Positions 30,955 to 43,491 of a DNA stretch of 64,000 nucleotides are shown in pieces. Both the position numbers and the translations under genes were made by a program. Below the pieces are notes generated by a model. The model worked only from the letters and a program-made list of their open reading frames with translations, did no database searches and was not told where the DNA came from. Source of the DNA: Metaphire vulgaris. Its lineage: Eukaryota > Annelida > Clitellata > Crassiclitellata > Megascolecidae. Location: assembly GCA_018105865.1 (NCBI GenBank), contig CM030836.1, positions 1,178,001 to 1,242,000 of the forward strand, in the 5' to 3' direction. Each line of letters starts with the position of its first letter. Positions within the stretch are counted from its first letter, which is position 1.

Positions 30955-31960
30955 CGAACAAGATAAATTAAGTAGTTTGAATGTTCTATGGTCTTATAGA
31001 GTTAATATGCCGTATATTTGCGAAGTAGTTTTACTGTTAAACTGTTAAAATGTTCTTTCAAAATATTAGAAAACACTCGTTTTAGTCAAATATAACAATC
31101 GTTTATGGTTTAAAGGAAATGAATTTTAAGATGTGGTTTCGCTGACAATGTGTCTGTTGCCAATCTTATTAGCATATATATATATGCCAGACCACAGAAT
31201 ACAGACAACTGGTTAATGGTTATTGCTAATCTAGTCACGGCTGTGTGTCTGGACAGTTGGTCCAAACCCATGCATAGCTGAGTCATAGCACTGGCTATAA
31301 GAGCAGTAAAGGGAGTTAAAGCAGTAAAGGGAGTTAAAGTAATAACCAATAAGACAGTTGGAAGAATTGTAAGGCTCTCCGTCCAACCCCTACACTGTAG
31401 ATGTCCATGGAGCAGATAAACAACGTCAGCGCAGTCTCCCTTTAGACTAGTATTCTGATTCTATTGAGCATGCAATGGGTCGATTGATCTAAACGTATTG
31501 TGGCGAAACGAATAATATGCAACGCCCTCTGACTGATCAATACAGATACGCCTTCTGCCCGATTTCACTACACGGGCTAAGGCTCGTCAAGGCGCGTAGT
31601 CTGTTCGTCCCCGCCTTCTACCTCTCTAGTCGCTTCTAACGGCCACCGTTACTACCTCTGCTCCTTTCGTTGTTTGTTGTTTCACCGATCATAAGGCGCT
31701 TCCTCACTTGTATCCACACTCCCTCGTACTTTGTGTTCTTTTCCTGTTTTAGTAATTGTCAATTTGCTGGTTCAGTGATAATGTCTATTATGGAATGGTG
31801 CTCATTTATGGAGGTGACACAGATGAGGGGACGAGTGGCATAATTAATTAATTAACTAGAGACATTCTGATAAAGTTAGAGGCATTCAGTTATCCATTCT
31901 GACCTGAAAACGGACAACGGCTTGCTCTTTTTATCATCATCGTCATCATCATCGTCGTCA
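30955..31960. other. No supported gene
   Basis: Short frames only. A tandem pair of AGTAAAGGGAGTTAA units lies at 31,304-31,338. Nothing else is recognised. Confidence 0.5.
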
Positions 31961-31964
31961 TCAT

Positions 31965-32695
31965 CATCATTTGAGTTTCCGGTGGCGCCGTTTCCGGCTG
32001 CCAAGCATGCTCCTGTGCATGCCTCGGAAAAGCGCCGTTCTGGGCGGTTCGACGATATTTTGCGCTCGTTTTAGCGCAAAATGTGCGAGTAGTGACCTTC
32101 CCGTCATTTTCGGAAGGTCCTCTGCGCTTTTCTCGGGTGGATTAGGACGGGTTTAGTCGCTGATTCGTCGCCTGTCTGGTCCGCCATCTTGTTTTGCGAT
32201 TTTTCTATCAACGCGGCCTGGCAGAACTGCAGACTAGATACCCGTGCGGGAATGCTGCGACATCCGTTCTATTTGTAACCTGGAATTCCATCCAAAGTCG
32301 GATTCACCTAGATCGACGACGGTTTACTCACGGGAGTCCGCATCTCAGAAATTATCCGTGTGGCTCGCCTCGCGGACAGTTCTCACAACATCCGCGGAAT
32401 TTTCAACAACTCATCCCGTGTTTTTGTTCCTTTGACGTGCTTGGTGCGGACGGTTCTACAGCGGAAGGCTCCTTTCTACGGGATTCGCTGCCGTGGGCGT
32501 TTGGGCGGCGATTTCCGTCGTTTCCATCAGGGCTGACTTTACGCTGTCTCTGTTATCCGACGTTCGCCATCGGCATGCCAAAGTATGTCAAAGCGCCTTT
32601 GACTTCGACATTCGTCGTGCGTACGGCGCTATAGAAGTCTTCAAGAAGATAAAGATAAAGATAATCATCATCATCATCATCATCAGTTCGAGTTG
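31965..32695. repeat. Dispersed repeat, copy 1 (related to 45,236-46,110)
   Basis: It starts TTTCCGGTGGCGCCGTTTCC and shares many blocks with the second copy, for example GCGCCTTTGAC and GGCGCTA(T/C)AGAAGT near the end. It ends in (ATAAAG)/(ATC) simple sequence, as expected of a retroposon tail. The open frame at 32,194-32,634 is not conserved in copy 2. It may be a long SINE or a LINE 3' region. Confidence 0.6.
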
Positions 32696-32846
32696 TGGCC
32701 GTTGGGATCACCGTTCCCCGTTCTCTCTACTTATTTGCCTCTGTAGGCATTAACCCATTAACCGTGTATTTAACTGTAACTCAATGTAAAATGGACGGAT
32801 ATATCCGGGATCCCCAGTTAAGGGGTTAATCCGCAGTCTCAAGATA

Positions 32847-33054
32847 CAGTGGATCCCACTTAATCGCATACCGCTTAATACAGTGAAACCCGCTTAATTG
32901 CATAGGTGTCGTGCAAGCCTTGCTTATGCGATTAACTGGGCTATGCGAATAACCGGGACGTCTGATACACAAAACACTGGTTCGGCTTTTTATGTTGTTA
33001 TGCGATTATGCGGATTATGCTATTAAGCGGTATGCGATTAAGCGGGATCCTCTG
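32847..33054. mobile_element. 208-bp pogo/Tigger-type MITE
   Basis: The ends CAGTGGATCCCACTTAATCG and CGATTAAGCGGGATCCTCTG are inverted copies, continuing for about 35 bases with few mismatches. TA dinucleotides flank both ends (32,845-32,846; 33,055-33,056). An internal CAGTGAAACCCGCTTAATTG gives a second related end, so the element may be composite. Confidence 0.75.
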
Positions 33055-33056
33055 TA

Positions 33057-34448
33057 GCATAATCCGCATAATCGCATAACAACATTGTATTCAATTTGCA
33101 ATCGCTTGAGTTCTTTGAAAGTCAAAAAGATGAGGTTTGCAACAATGTTTTGAAATTTTATTCCTCTTTCAAGCCATCCGTGTAAAAAATTCAAACATTT
33201 GCGAGAGAGGGGTCCACTTTCCAACCTAAAACAAACCCTCCCTCCAAAAATTGCTTTGGTTCCAAGCTGTGTAGCAAAACATTATCAGTGGTAATCTATC
33301 TTTTGTGAGCGGCACAGTTGTAGGGAAATATAATTGGAACAAAATAAATCAAATTTTGATAATTGGACTATATTTGGTTGAGATATCTTCTCCCTGCCCC
33401 GAGCACCCTCTGTTGCAACCATAGAAATGATGCTCATTGATGGCCTGAGTTCGTCAAATTCTTAAATTCTCTGCCCGAGGTTGACCTTCCATGCAAATGA
33501 TTTAGGGTTCCATGACCGGTCCCATCTTGAACATTGGTCGGGTCCACGTGGCTACGCGCAATACAGTTTTTGCGGCATTTTTATATTTGACGCCAATGTA
33601 GAATTAAACAGTAAAATGACATGACCACGACTACACGGTGTCTCATTAAATCGGGACCCCTTTGTATCTTGGTTGTAACTTTTCCAAATCGGGACCGATT
33701 TGAATGACAATTGTATCTCTGGGTACGCTAGAAAATCTGCTTTCATTATTCGAGATAACAACCAGTAATTAGCAGCATTTCAGAAAGGTGAACTTGGATG
33801 TTCAGATATGGTAACTATTCATATCTTGTGTTCAAAATGGGGGTCTACTGCAACAGAAGCTTGGCTTTCAATCACACTAATAATAAAGTTGAGGCAATCA
33901 TTATCACCTTACCGTAGTGCATCCAATCTAAGCAGCTGCAACGGAATTTTCCGATAGCGCTATATAAATTGACGATATTTCACTTGCTTGTTTAAATTTT
34001 TATATACTGTTTGTTTTTTTTAGTTGTAAGGTGTCCTAGTAGTACTTGTACGATATGCCACCATAATCAGTTCATGATTATTATTATTAATATTATTAAG
34101 AGGGACTTATTTTATTGTTCATAAAATAGGGCATTGTTGTTACTCCACTTGATGTTTGCTTATTACATACTTACTTTTCCTGTAGCTTCTGAATTGTTTG
34201 TAGCCACCATCACCACCAGCACCCTTCACCATGATCATTGTTCTTATTTAGAAACATTAGTAATATTAGATGTTTTATGTAGCGGTTTGGAATATACATT
34301 CATAAAAGAAGCCTTCATTACTAAGTTAGTAACGTTTATTAATGCAATTCAGTTCTGTTTTGCATGTTTTGTATCTATCATTGCTGTTTTTCATATAATT
34401 TCATGTTATTCCGATAACGAGTTTTCACTTATAATATATATAAAGTAA
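33057..34448. other. No supported gene
   Basis: Frames up to 104 codons (34,134-34,448) lack domains. AGCGCTATATAAATTGACGA at 33,955-33,974 resembles the 3' end of an L2/CR1-type LINE or SINE. An ATT-rich stretch lies near 34,080. Confidence 0.45.
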
Positions 34449-34646
34449 TTAGACTTTTTTCAATTCTAAAACTTCATATTTCCCTTCCAAGACATTTAGA
34501 GCTTGCTGTGTGCATAATCCTCTCATTAAATGACCAGCATACTGTCTTTTCCCTTTAGCAATCTCTTTCATCAGGGTCTTTCTGTTTTCCATTCTCTTCA
34601 AAAATTCTTCATTACTTATTTTATCCATCCAACTGATTTTTAGCAT
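34449..34646 (-). mobile_element. RTE-like LINE fragment, minus strand
   Basis: The frame reads MLKISWMDKISNEEFLKRME, then KGKRQYAGHLMRG. This is the pattern of the last part of an RT protein that ends in a GH-R motif. Both ends are cut off. Confidence 0.65.
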
Positions 34647-34809
34647 CCTTCTGAAACATCACATTTTAAATGCATCAATTTTCTTTTGCATAGTTTTTGT
34701 TATTGTAAATAATTAGGCCTAACATTTAAAATTGAATTTAGTGGCGATAGGCCTACTTCTTCTGGGGAGTTATTATAATATAGAGAGAGTTATTTATTTT
34801 TATCTTTAT

Positions 34810-36860
34810 TTTTAGAAATCTTTACACTTCACTATAATGAATCTTTCCCTATTATATCTATTACATCTGCTAACAAATTTAAAAAGCCCTGGATGACCTC
34901 AGCTTTACTTAAGTCAGTAAAAACTAAAACTAGTTTGTACAAACATTATCTAAAAAATCCAACTTGTGAAAATAAGAATGCTTTTAATAAATTCAATAAC
35001 AAATTTAAAACAATAATGAAAAAAGCTAAAAAAAGTTATTACTCCAATAAACTCTTAAACTCTAAGAATACAAACTCCAATATTTGGAAATCCATAAACA
35101 ATATTTTAAATAATAAAAATAGTGTAAAAAGTGAAATTTTACTTAAACCACTGGAGAATTGTGACACTAACACAAGTCCCAGTACATATATATCTAATAG
35201 ATTTAATGATTACTTTGTAAATGTTGGATCAGACATTGCATCAAAAATTCAACCAACTCTGGAAATGAAATCACCTAATGAATATCTTACAAATAATCCT
35301 AAAAATTATACTTTTCAAATTTTTCCTACTACTCCACATGAAATTAAAGATATCATTAAAAATTTTAAACATAAAAACTCTTCAGGATATGATAACATTA
35401 ACCAAAATGTTGTAATTGAATGTGCAGAATTCATAGCTGAAATTCTTTCTGATATTGTAAATTCTTCTTTCCTAACAGGTATTGTCCCTGATGAAATTAA
35501 ATTAGCGAAAATCACTCCAATATATAAATCAGGTACAAAGTCTAGTGAATCTAATTATAGGCCAATCTCCAACTTACCTATTTTCGCAAAAATCTTTGAA
35601 AAGGCTATGTTTATCAGATTAATCAAATATTTGAATAAATATAATATGTTATCTGACTTCCAATTTGGTTTTAGACCAAATAACTCTACATATATGCCCA
35701 TTTTAGACTTAATAGATGGTGTAACATCAAACTTTGAATCTCACAACCACTCAATAGGTATTTTTCTAGACTTAAAAAAGCATTTGATGTAATAGATCAT
35801 AAAATATTACTACTAAAACTTGAATACTATGGAATTAAAGGTCTATCTCTAACTTGGTTTTCTAACTACCTAACTAACCGTAAACAATTTACTAGGGTAA
35901 ACTCCCAAAATTCTGACATCAAAGACATCAAATATGGAGTACCCCAAGGATCTATATTAGGACCTCTTCTCTTCTTAATTTTTATTAATGATTTACCTAA
36001 TACATCAACGCTATTTAAATTTTTATTGTTTGCTGATGACACTAACTTATTTGCTAGTCATAAAAACTTGAAAGATTTGGTTGCCCTTGTCAATTCTGAA
36101 TTATTAAAAATATCAAATTGGTTTAAAATAAACAAACTAGCTCTTAATCTTGAAAAACTAATTTCATACATTTCCATCTAAAATCTCATTTGTACAATCT
36201 TGATCCAATAAAGATAGATGGCACTACCTTAACCAAAAAATCTTCTGTAAAATTCCTAGGAGTAATAGTCGATCAGCACCTAAACTGGAAAGAACAGTCA
36301 AATGAACTTTCAAATAAAATAGCAAAAAATCTCAATATAATTAGACACATTAAAGATATGATTGACTTCTCTGCTCTTAGGCAACTCTATTTTACTCTTA
36401 TTCATTCATATCTAACCTATTGCAATATAGTTTGGGCAAATACTTATAAATCAACTATTGGCAAAATCCAAATTCTGCAAAATAAAGCAATAAGACTAAT
36501 ATTTAAAGAAAATAATTATACTAATACAACCAATCTATTTAATAAATATAATATTTTAAAAATTGAAAATATATATAAACAGCAAACTGCCTTATTTATA
36601 TTTCAATATCTACATAACTTTTACCCAATATTTTCTATGCAAACAAATTCTTTGATAATCTAAACATTAAATGTAAACCCAATCTCAGAAATAGTAATAA
36701 TATCTATCTTCAATATGCATCTACTAATGCCAGATTATTTACTAACAAATTTTCTGGACCTAGAATTTGGAATAGCCTCCCTCCTGATCTAAAAAATCTA
36801 AACCAATTAACCTCATTTAAAACTAACTTAAAAATATTTCTTTTAAAATGGCAAACTTAA
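34810..36860 (+). pseudogene. Reverse transcriptase of the CR1/L2-like LINE, three frame breaks
   Basis: Frame 1 (open from about 34,810 to 35,790) carries KPWMTSALLKSVKTK, NSSGYDNINQNVV, SNYRPISNLP and FQFGFRPNNST. Frame 2 (35,790-36,160) carries GVPQGSILGPLLFLIFINDL and the catalytic FADDTNLF. Frame 3 (36,170-36,620) carries VKFLGVIVDQHLNWK. A last shifted frame to about 36,858 holds GPRIWNSLPPDL, the conserved end of CR1/L2 proteins. The three breaks are at about 35,780 (A run), 36,150 (A run) and 36,620 (T run); each is explained by one missing base. The RT otherwise looks unmutated. Confidence 0.85.
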
Positions 36861-37319
36861 TTTTCTCTTGGCTAAAATTATTTAATATTGACTCAAATTC
36901 TCAATTATGATCACTAAATACCTTTATTATACATTATATGTACTAACTACATTTTATACAATCAATATGACTATATGTACTATCTGTGGTTACTTTCATC
37001 CAATAAACTAAATCACTTCCTACTTGATCCCTAAATAATTCCTAATTTCCATCATTTAAAGACTTTTATATGTCATATTATTACAAACTTTGAGGTTGGC
37101 CAATTGTACAGGATACAAATCCCTTAGGCCAATCCTTTTTTTCTCAACTGATTTCTGTACTATGAGTTTGAAACATTATTCTTTAAAGTATGTACAAGCA
37201 AATGGACATTCATGTATTATACTTTAATAGTTTAATTAACCTAAGCTTGTCTTTTTTTTGTTGATTTGTACTCATCAGTATGTTGAGAAAAATAAACTTG
37301 ATTGATTGATTGATTGATT
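34810..37319 (+). mobile_element. 5'-truncated CR1/L2-like LINE
   Basis: The element joins flanking DNA in mid-frame near 34,810, carries RT frames to about 36,860 and ends with AATAAACTTGATTGATTG, a TTGA repeat tail typical of L2/CR1-type elements. It is much richer in A/T than the gypsy element. No apurinic endonuclease domain is present, so it is a 5'-truncated, immobile copy. A hAT relic follows 2 bases after the tail. Confidence 0.85.
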
Positions 37320-37321
37320 AT

Positions 37322-38216
37322 CAGTGATGGGTAATTGCCCTTTTTTATCTAATTAATTAGAATTAGAATTAGTTGAAATTTTACAATTACAATTAGAATT
37401 AGAATTAGCAAAATTTCACAACCCATTAATTAGAATTAGAATTAGATACCTTCTACTTTAATTAGAATTAGCAATTAGAAATGCAGTGATAAAAATTGCA
37501 ATGCATTTTAATGTAACGGCGGAAATTAATTTCATCCTCCGTAATCTAGATTATATCAGAATTGCATTTCGCAAGTAAAAGTGACTCAAACAAAGTATCA
37601 TCTAATCGATTTCATTTTCTCCTATCATTAAGAATAAATCCAGCTGCACTAAATGATCTTTCAATAGCAGCAGATGTGGCCGGTATAATATGATGCTGCA
37701 AATGCAGCTGGTATAAACAGAGAAAGTTCAATTTATGGTCCTCCCAAAAAGAAATACAATTAGTGTTCATATTGCTTGGAGTATCTAAGTAACTTTGGAG
37801 CTCTTCAGTTTCTGTTCACGTCAGCAAAGTTTCTTCCATATATCCAAATAGATCGTTGTGGGACTTAATTTGAGGTGTGACTGATTTTTCATTGTCCATA
37901 GCCGGTGTCAAAGGTGTATTATTTATCTGCTTTGAGACTGAATTTACTTGACGTTTAATTTGTCCTTGAACAAAATATCCTTCCTCAGAACTCTCTATCC
38001 ACTTGAGTTTGGATCGTGAGTCCAAAGCACTTGACACAAGCAAGTGTGCTAATTAGGCAACTAATTGTTCTTTACAATTACAATTAGCAAGCTATTCATT
38101 AGAATTAGAATTAGAATTAGCAATATTTTGTGAGTAATTGATTAGAATTAGAATTAGACAGATAGCTAATTCATTAGCTAATTAATTAGAATTAGTAATT
38201 GAATTACCCATCACTG
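37322..38216 (-). mobile_element. 895-bp hAT relic with AATTAG arrays
   Basis: The ends CAGTGATGGGTAATTG and GAATTACCCATCACTG are inverted copies. Octamers beside them (TTGATTAT and GTTATTAT) match imperfectly. Both subterminal regions hold arrays of AATTAGAATTAG. Minus-strand coding remains are hAT transposase C-terminal pieces: ALDSRSKLKWIESSEEG (about 37,965-38,035) and ATSAAIERSFSAAGFILNDR (about 37,630-37,690), the hAT dimerisation motif. The N-terminal two thirds are missing. Confidence 0.85.
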
Positions 38217-38375
38217 GTTATTATTATATATATAATAATGAGGGGGAGTCTTTATTATATATATAATAATGAGTGGGGAGTTATTATTATATGGGAGTCA
38301 TTATAATATGCTACATCGGGCCCCTAAGAGCTCCATGAGCCCCTGAACAATGTTCCGGCTGCACCCCCTCTCCTC

Positions 38376-38405
38376 AGTCCTTCAGGAACGAAGCACCGAG
38401 AGTAG
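38376..38405 (+). repeat. Fragment matching the R2-like 3' tail
   Basis: TCCTTCAGGAACGAAGCACC matches the 3' tail at about 12,545-12,570 with four or so changes. No coding part is present, so it is probably a very short truncated copy. Confidence 0.35.
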
Positions 38406-38414
38406 AGTTGAGAG

Positions 38415-38690
38415 CTCGGAAATTTCCGGAAATTGTTTGCGGTGCCGGAAATTTCGAGAAAAATAGCTGCACTTTTTCTAAAAATTTCGGAAATGTTTAT
38501 TACTATTTATTATTATTACTATTTATTACTATTATTACTATTTATTACTGTTATTAGGCTACTGCAACTATTTATTATTATTACTAAGCTTACAGTATTT
38601 ATTACTATTCATTTGTTAGGCATTCGTTAACAACAAAGCTAAAATTGTAGAGTCAGTATTGTCAGCTGCAAAAATAATGCTTTTATTCAT
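38415..38690. repeat. Fragment of the hAT family that hosts the gypsy element
   Basis: It has GGAAATTTCCGG motifs, then TTATTACTATT-type sequence and a CATTTGTTAGGCATTCGTTA block. These correspond to 17,920-18,035 and 30,315-30,420. Confidence 0.55.
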
Positions 38691-39640
38691 TTTTTGTCGT
38701 AATGGATCGGTACCTAGTTCCCAAGAGACTCATGACCAAAAGTGTCCGGAGACAGAAAAAGCTTCAAATTTCGTCTAGGTCTAAGTCAGAGGCAGAAAAG
38801 TTCCGTAGAACCCCTTTTTTGACAAATCTAGTTCGCAAACATTTAGATTAAAAAGCAGTTTGAACTATGTTATTACCATCGCAATTACATTTAAAAAACT
38901 AAGCAGGTTTTTAAACGAATTTAGATAACAAAATTCAAGCGTCAAACTTTCAATGTACTGAAACAGCTAAAACAGAGAAATACCTGAAACTCAAAACAAC
39001 TGTAACATACAAAGTATATTCAAAATCACAAAATGTAAAAATAATATTTAATGGCAATGGAAGCAACATTTTCCTTCTTTAATTCTGGACTTGTTAAGTC
39101 TCCCCGCTGACAATTCTGAAAATAAATACAACGCAAACAGAGATGTTAACATCACATTCTTTTTAGCAGTAGAAATTTAAGGCTTCTTCAGTCTGATTAA
39201 GACATAGCGGATATGTAATATAATATTATGTACACCGTCAAATGTGCTTTGCTGTTTGTAGTTGGAATACAATTTTAGCGAATGGAAATTGAATACAGAG
39301 CTATAATTAGTAGAGTGGTGAGTAGCAGTGGCGTAAATGGAAAAGAGGTTCTCATGGAAATATTCCGGGAAAATGTCTCCGGCAAACAAAAAGAAGGTCG
39401 TCAAATGAGTTCTTCGCATATTCAATTGTCTCATCCATCATACTACCTACCCACTCCCACAATTTCTCAATGGTTTGTTCAAATACAACTATTGGTCCAT
39501 CAAGAACAGGTGGACCCAGCCTTCATGAGCATTGGCGTAAAAATGGATGAAAAACTGAAGGGGCCCAAACCCTTGGATATGCCTCTTCCCGCATGGTAGC
39601 CTCTCAGAACGTGGCGGGGAGGCACGAGCCTAGAGGCTAA
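38691..39640. other. No supported gene
   Basis: Frames of 105 codons or less (39,282-39,599 plus; 39,177-39,434 minus) show no domain. An AT-rich stretch precedes the LTR element. Confidence 0.45.
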
Positions 39641-39647
39641 ATAGAAG

Positions 39648-39972
39648 TATAGTAAAGAAGTGCAGAGGCGGACCTTAATAGTCGCCTTCATAATTATTAC
39701 CATTATTCACCGCATGTCTGTTAGATATAGTATATACGGATTGGCTGTAATGATATTCGCTGATTTCTTATTGGATGTTATCTATAATAAAAGACTAAGT
39801 TCGGGGCAGCTGACGGCTTTCCTCTGACTCGCTGGCGACATCAAAACTCTGAGATATTACACAGGGTCAGAGGATAGCACGGCGAACCGAGCAGTCAATT
39901 CCATCATCATAAGACTCTCGTGTGAGCTGGGTTCCCCATATAGTAGACGGGCCTAAACTCCCGTTTACTATA
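39648..39972 (+). repeat. Left LTR (325 bp)
   Basis: Contains TGTTATCTATAATAAAAGAC, which could serve as TATA and polyadenylation region. It differs from the right copy by about ten scattered changes. Confidence 0.8.
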
Positions 39973-40281
39973 ATTGGTGTCGTATCGGGGTACGATAATC
40001 CCCTCGTCTCCAAGCCTCTCGTATCGTCGAACAATTCGCCGTGAGGTTCATGGATGAAAATCGTGACATAACTGGACATTGTCAGCTTTGGAGCAGACAG
40101 ACTTTTTCATCTACTTAATGCTCGGAAGAAAAACTGCTCGAAGTGACAACTTTTTCGATCACCGTTAAGCAGAAAAATCAACGAAAACCTATCATGTCGA
40201 TCAGTTCTATCAACCTGAAGGCGCGTGAGAAATGCGAACCAACGTTCATCTAAGGGCTGAAACAGTCGCATTTCAGTCGAA

Positions 40282-40873
40282 ATGAATTCTCGAACTACCC
40301 CAGAAAATCATCGGGAAAACGTGCATTCGGAAACATCAGTCAACGCAACGTCTGCTAGTCTTCGCCTCCTCGTCCCCACCGCCGCCCCTTCTGAGAACGC
40401 AGCGGGGTCACAAAAACTTCGTCTTCGCCAGTCAACGTCCATTTCATCGTATCGCAGTCAGTATCAATATAGTTTCGTTCATCGTCAATAGTCTACAATG
40501 AGGCAGAATTCCACGTCTGTGTCTCAGCAGAGTTCTGAATGGCTCTGCGTCTGTCAACCTGCCGTCAAAGTTCATCGCCAACCGTCTTCATTCTTCAGTA
40601 GCTGTCGTGTTTCCGACGCGACGTTGTACCACGCCGATGTCATCTCGCCAGGAAACATCGTCTTCAGACCGTTCTGACGGCGCGTTCCTTTCCTGTCTGT
40701 CAGAGAACAATTCCTCATTATCACGTCATCGGAAATCAAACCAGTCGCTGAATCCTATCGACGCCCTCCTTCCTTCCTGGACATTATCATCGTCGCCAAT
40801 CTCTCTGTTGCTGGACGACAGAGACCGCCAAAGTTCCAATGCAACACCAGGAAAGAAAACATTCAGACAGTAA
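40282..40873 (+). pseudogene. Possible gag-like remnant in the non-autonomous LTR element
   Basis: Two Ser/Arg/Asn-rich frames (40,282-40,491 and 40,607-40,873) lie in different phases right after the putative primer-binding site, where gag would be. No zinc knuckle or capsid motif is seen. They may be decayed gag or non-coding leader. Confidence 0.25.
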
Positions 40874-43477
40874 CTTTCTAAAAAAAATTTCCCCTCCCTG
40901 AACATTCAATAATTCTCTCATTCATTCATTAATCGCTCATTCATCATTGTAATATTTTAAATTTGTAACTCTTGACTACAGAATAATTATAACAATATCA
41001 CTCGTTCATAATATTCAGAATTGGAATTTCATATTATGTTTTGTTCATTTTCGTGAATTTTTTTTCTCAAGGTATTTCAGTTATTTATTTTAAGTGGATA
41101 AAGTGCTATGTGTAAATGTTTAAAGGAGCTTATGATAAGTCTAATTGATTCCAGATTGCATTAGTTATGGCATTCCAAAGTTAATGTAAAGATTGAGGCA
41201 AGCTCTGACATCCGAGGTCAATGCCGGATTATTTTTCACGTTTCTATAAGAGTTGTTTGCAGAAGTTATAACGATATCAGTGACCGGGTTTTGGAACGGA
41301 GCAGCCACGCTTGTTTTGCGCGCGCAGTGAATAATCAGATGTACCATAATGGGCCACTAGAAAAGGGCTAGTATAAAAGATAAATGGCATCCAGTTTGGG
41401 TCCACTTAGAGTTCGAGAGTGTTCCTGGGAAACAGTCCTACTTATAGTCGACACGTACAGGGTTTTTAAACACTTACTCCGTAGCGGTGGCGAGCTTTGG
41501 TTTTTAAGGTCACAAGTACTGTAATCTTTAAGAAGAGATTGATTAGTAATTCTCTTAGATGCAGTGTCGTGGAAAGTATGTCAGAATTTATTAACATCAA
41601 GAGAGCCTCTGCCCTAAATCAGATTTCATCGTCTTAACGTTAATGTTGGTTAAAAGTCATTGCAGGTGATTTTCAGATGTTGGTACACATTTGCATGTTA
41701 TGATTGCAGAAATTTTTTATTTTTAAGGCGTTATTTTGTGCACTAGGTGACCCTGATCAAGTCCCTAGAGTACATAAGTGATGTCTGTGGTCAAAAATTT
41801 TAAGATAAAATCCTTATTCAACAGTTACAGTCATTATTTCATTCAATAGAGCCAAATGGGTGAGTACCGTGTGTTTTGATTATGGCAGTTCAAAAATTGC
41901 TTTATATAGAGATAAATCGTGAGAATGGCGTTGCATTATTTGAAAAAATACAAAAAATAAAACAGAACAGAGAATATATGAAAAAACAGAAAAATCTCAT
42001 CTTACCCTTAAAAATATAGGTTTGCATGTTAGTATATTTTTGCTAGAATGTTTGTATCTTTATATTAGAAATCATTTTTATGTTGGAAGAGAGTGAGATT
42101 GAATTTCAAGTTTTGCATTATTTTAGACGAATCATATGTCTCGACGCCAGTTGTCAGTACAGTATTCAAATAATGTCCTAAGTAATGACAGAATGCTAGA
42201 CACGTGAAACCTATTTATGTTAGCCGTTAGTGCTTCGGGTTTCCAGTCGGACAAATGTTCCTTGAGATAGTGCATTTACTTAAAATTTGTGGATTTGTTC
42301 AGTGATTGAGACAGTTTGAGACAGTATTAACAGATTGAGACAGCATTATTTTCAGTTTACCATCAAGATTCAAGATTATTTCGTAGTTAACGTGTATTTT
42401 TTAGCATTTTGCATTATTTCGTTTCTTATCCATGCTTACCTAGAATTTGATTGTATAAGTTGTATTGAATTATTTTGATCATTATTCACTTTAAATTCAT
42501 ATTCTTATTTTAAGCCGTGCTATATAATCCTTGCCAACGTATTCGTGTTATCTCTAAATCTAAGTGGATGCGCTTAGACTCGCTTTTAACATTTCCGCCT
42601 TAATCGTTTTCGAGTTCCTGTCCAAGTAGTCTCTTATTACATTTTGATAACTAGTGTCGTCGGAAAGAGTCGTATTATATTCTGGCCCGAGTCCACAAAT
42701 GACTTTCCCGAGTTTGGCTTTCCACACATTCTTTTGAAGTGTTGTATTCGCTCATGATCATTAGTTGCCGGAAATGTCTTTTGACGTGTGTTTCCTAATT
42801 AATGCGTTTCTAGTTCTTCGCAGTTGCCAACTTTTCTACTTCGTGTTATATGCTATTTTTAGAGAGATTTTGGTGTCTTCGAAGCGATAGTTTTCCATTG
42901 ACTTCATGCCAATTCTAATCTTGAGCGTGGAAGTACACTTCATGATTGTTGTATATAACATGTTGATCTTAGATTTAATTTCCTGTAGACTTTTTCCAAG
43001 TCGTCTAATCAGCGGATGTGTCTATTCTAAATAATATCTACCTTGTGTTATTCTAGCAGTTATGAGATCACCCAGATGTCCTCATCAGTTTCATGTTTAT
43101 TTTACACTCTACAGCGAGGCAGAATTTTCAGATCCTTTGCCAAGTTTCTCTGTGCTTTTATAACTTGCTTTATTAATGGTTTTGTCTCGTATTACAAGTC
43201 GTTGAGAATTTTGGCGAGTGTTTCCATAATCGTTCGCCTAAGTCTGATTTAGAATCGCATATCTACGTTTATTTAAGCATACTTCCTTCCCCATCCCCCC
43301 GAAACCCCGTTCCTACCTCTAGTCCATGGTTATCTTGATTTTGATTTCAACGAAGGGAAATCCCCATGACCACCTTACATTTTTACAAGTATTACATGTA
43401 TATTTTTAAAATTCGTTGGGTTGACCCGCATTACTCTTATAGCATATATTTTTGTACATCCCGAGTCGTGATGTCCC
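40874..43477. other. Non-coding interior of the LTR element
   Basis: 2.6 kb of AT-rich sequence with frames of at most about 70 codons. No retroelement motif on either strand. Confidence 0.6.
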
Positions 43478-43491
43478 GAGGGAGGGAGTAT

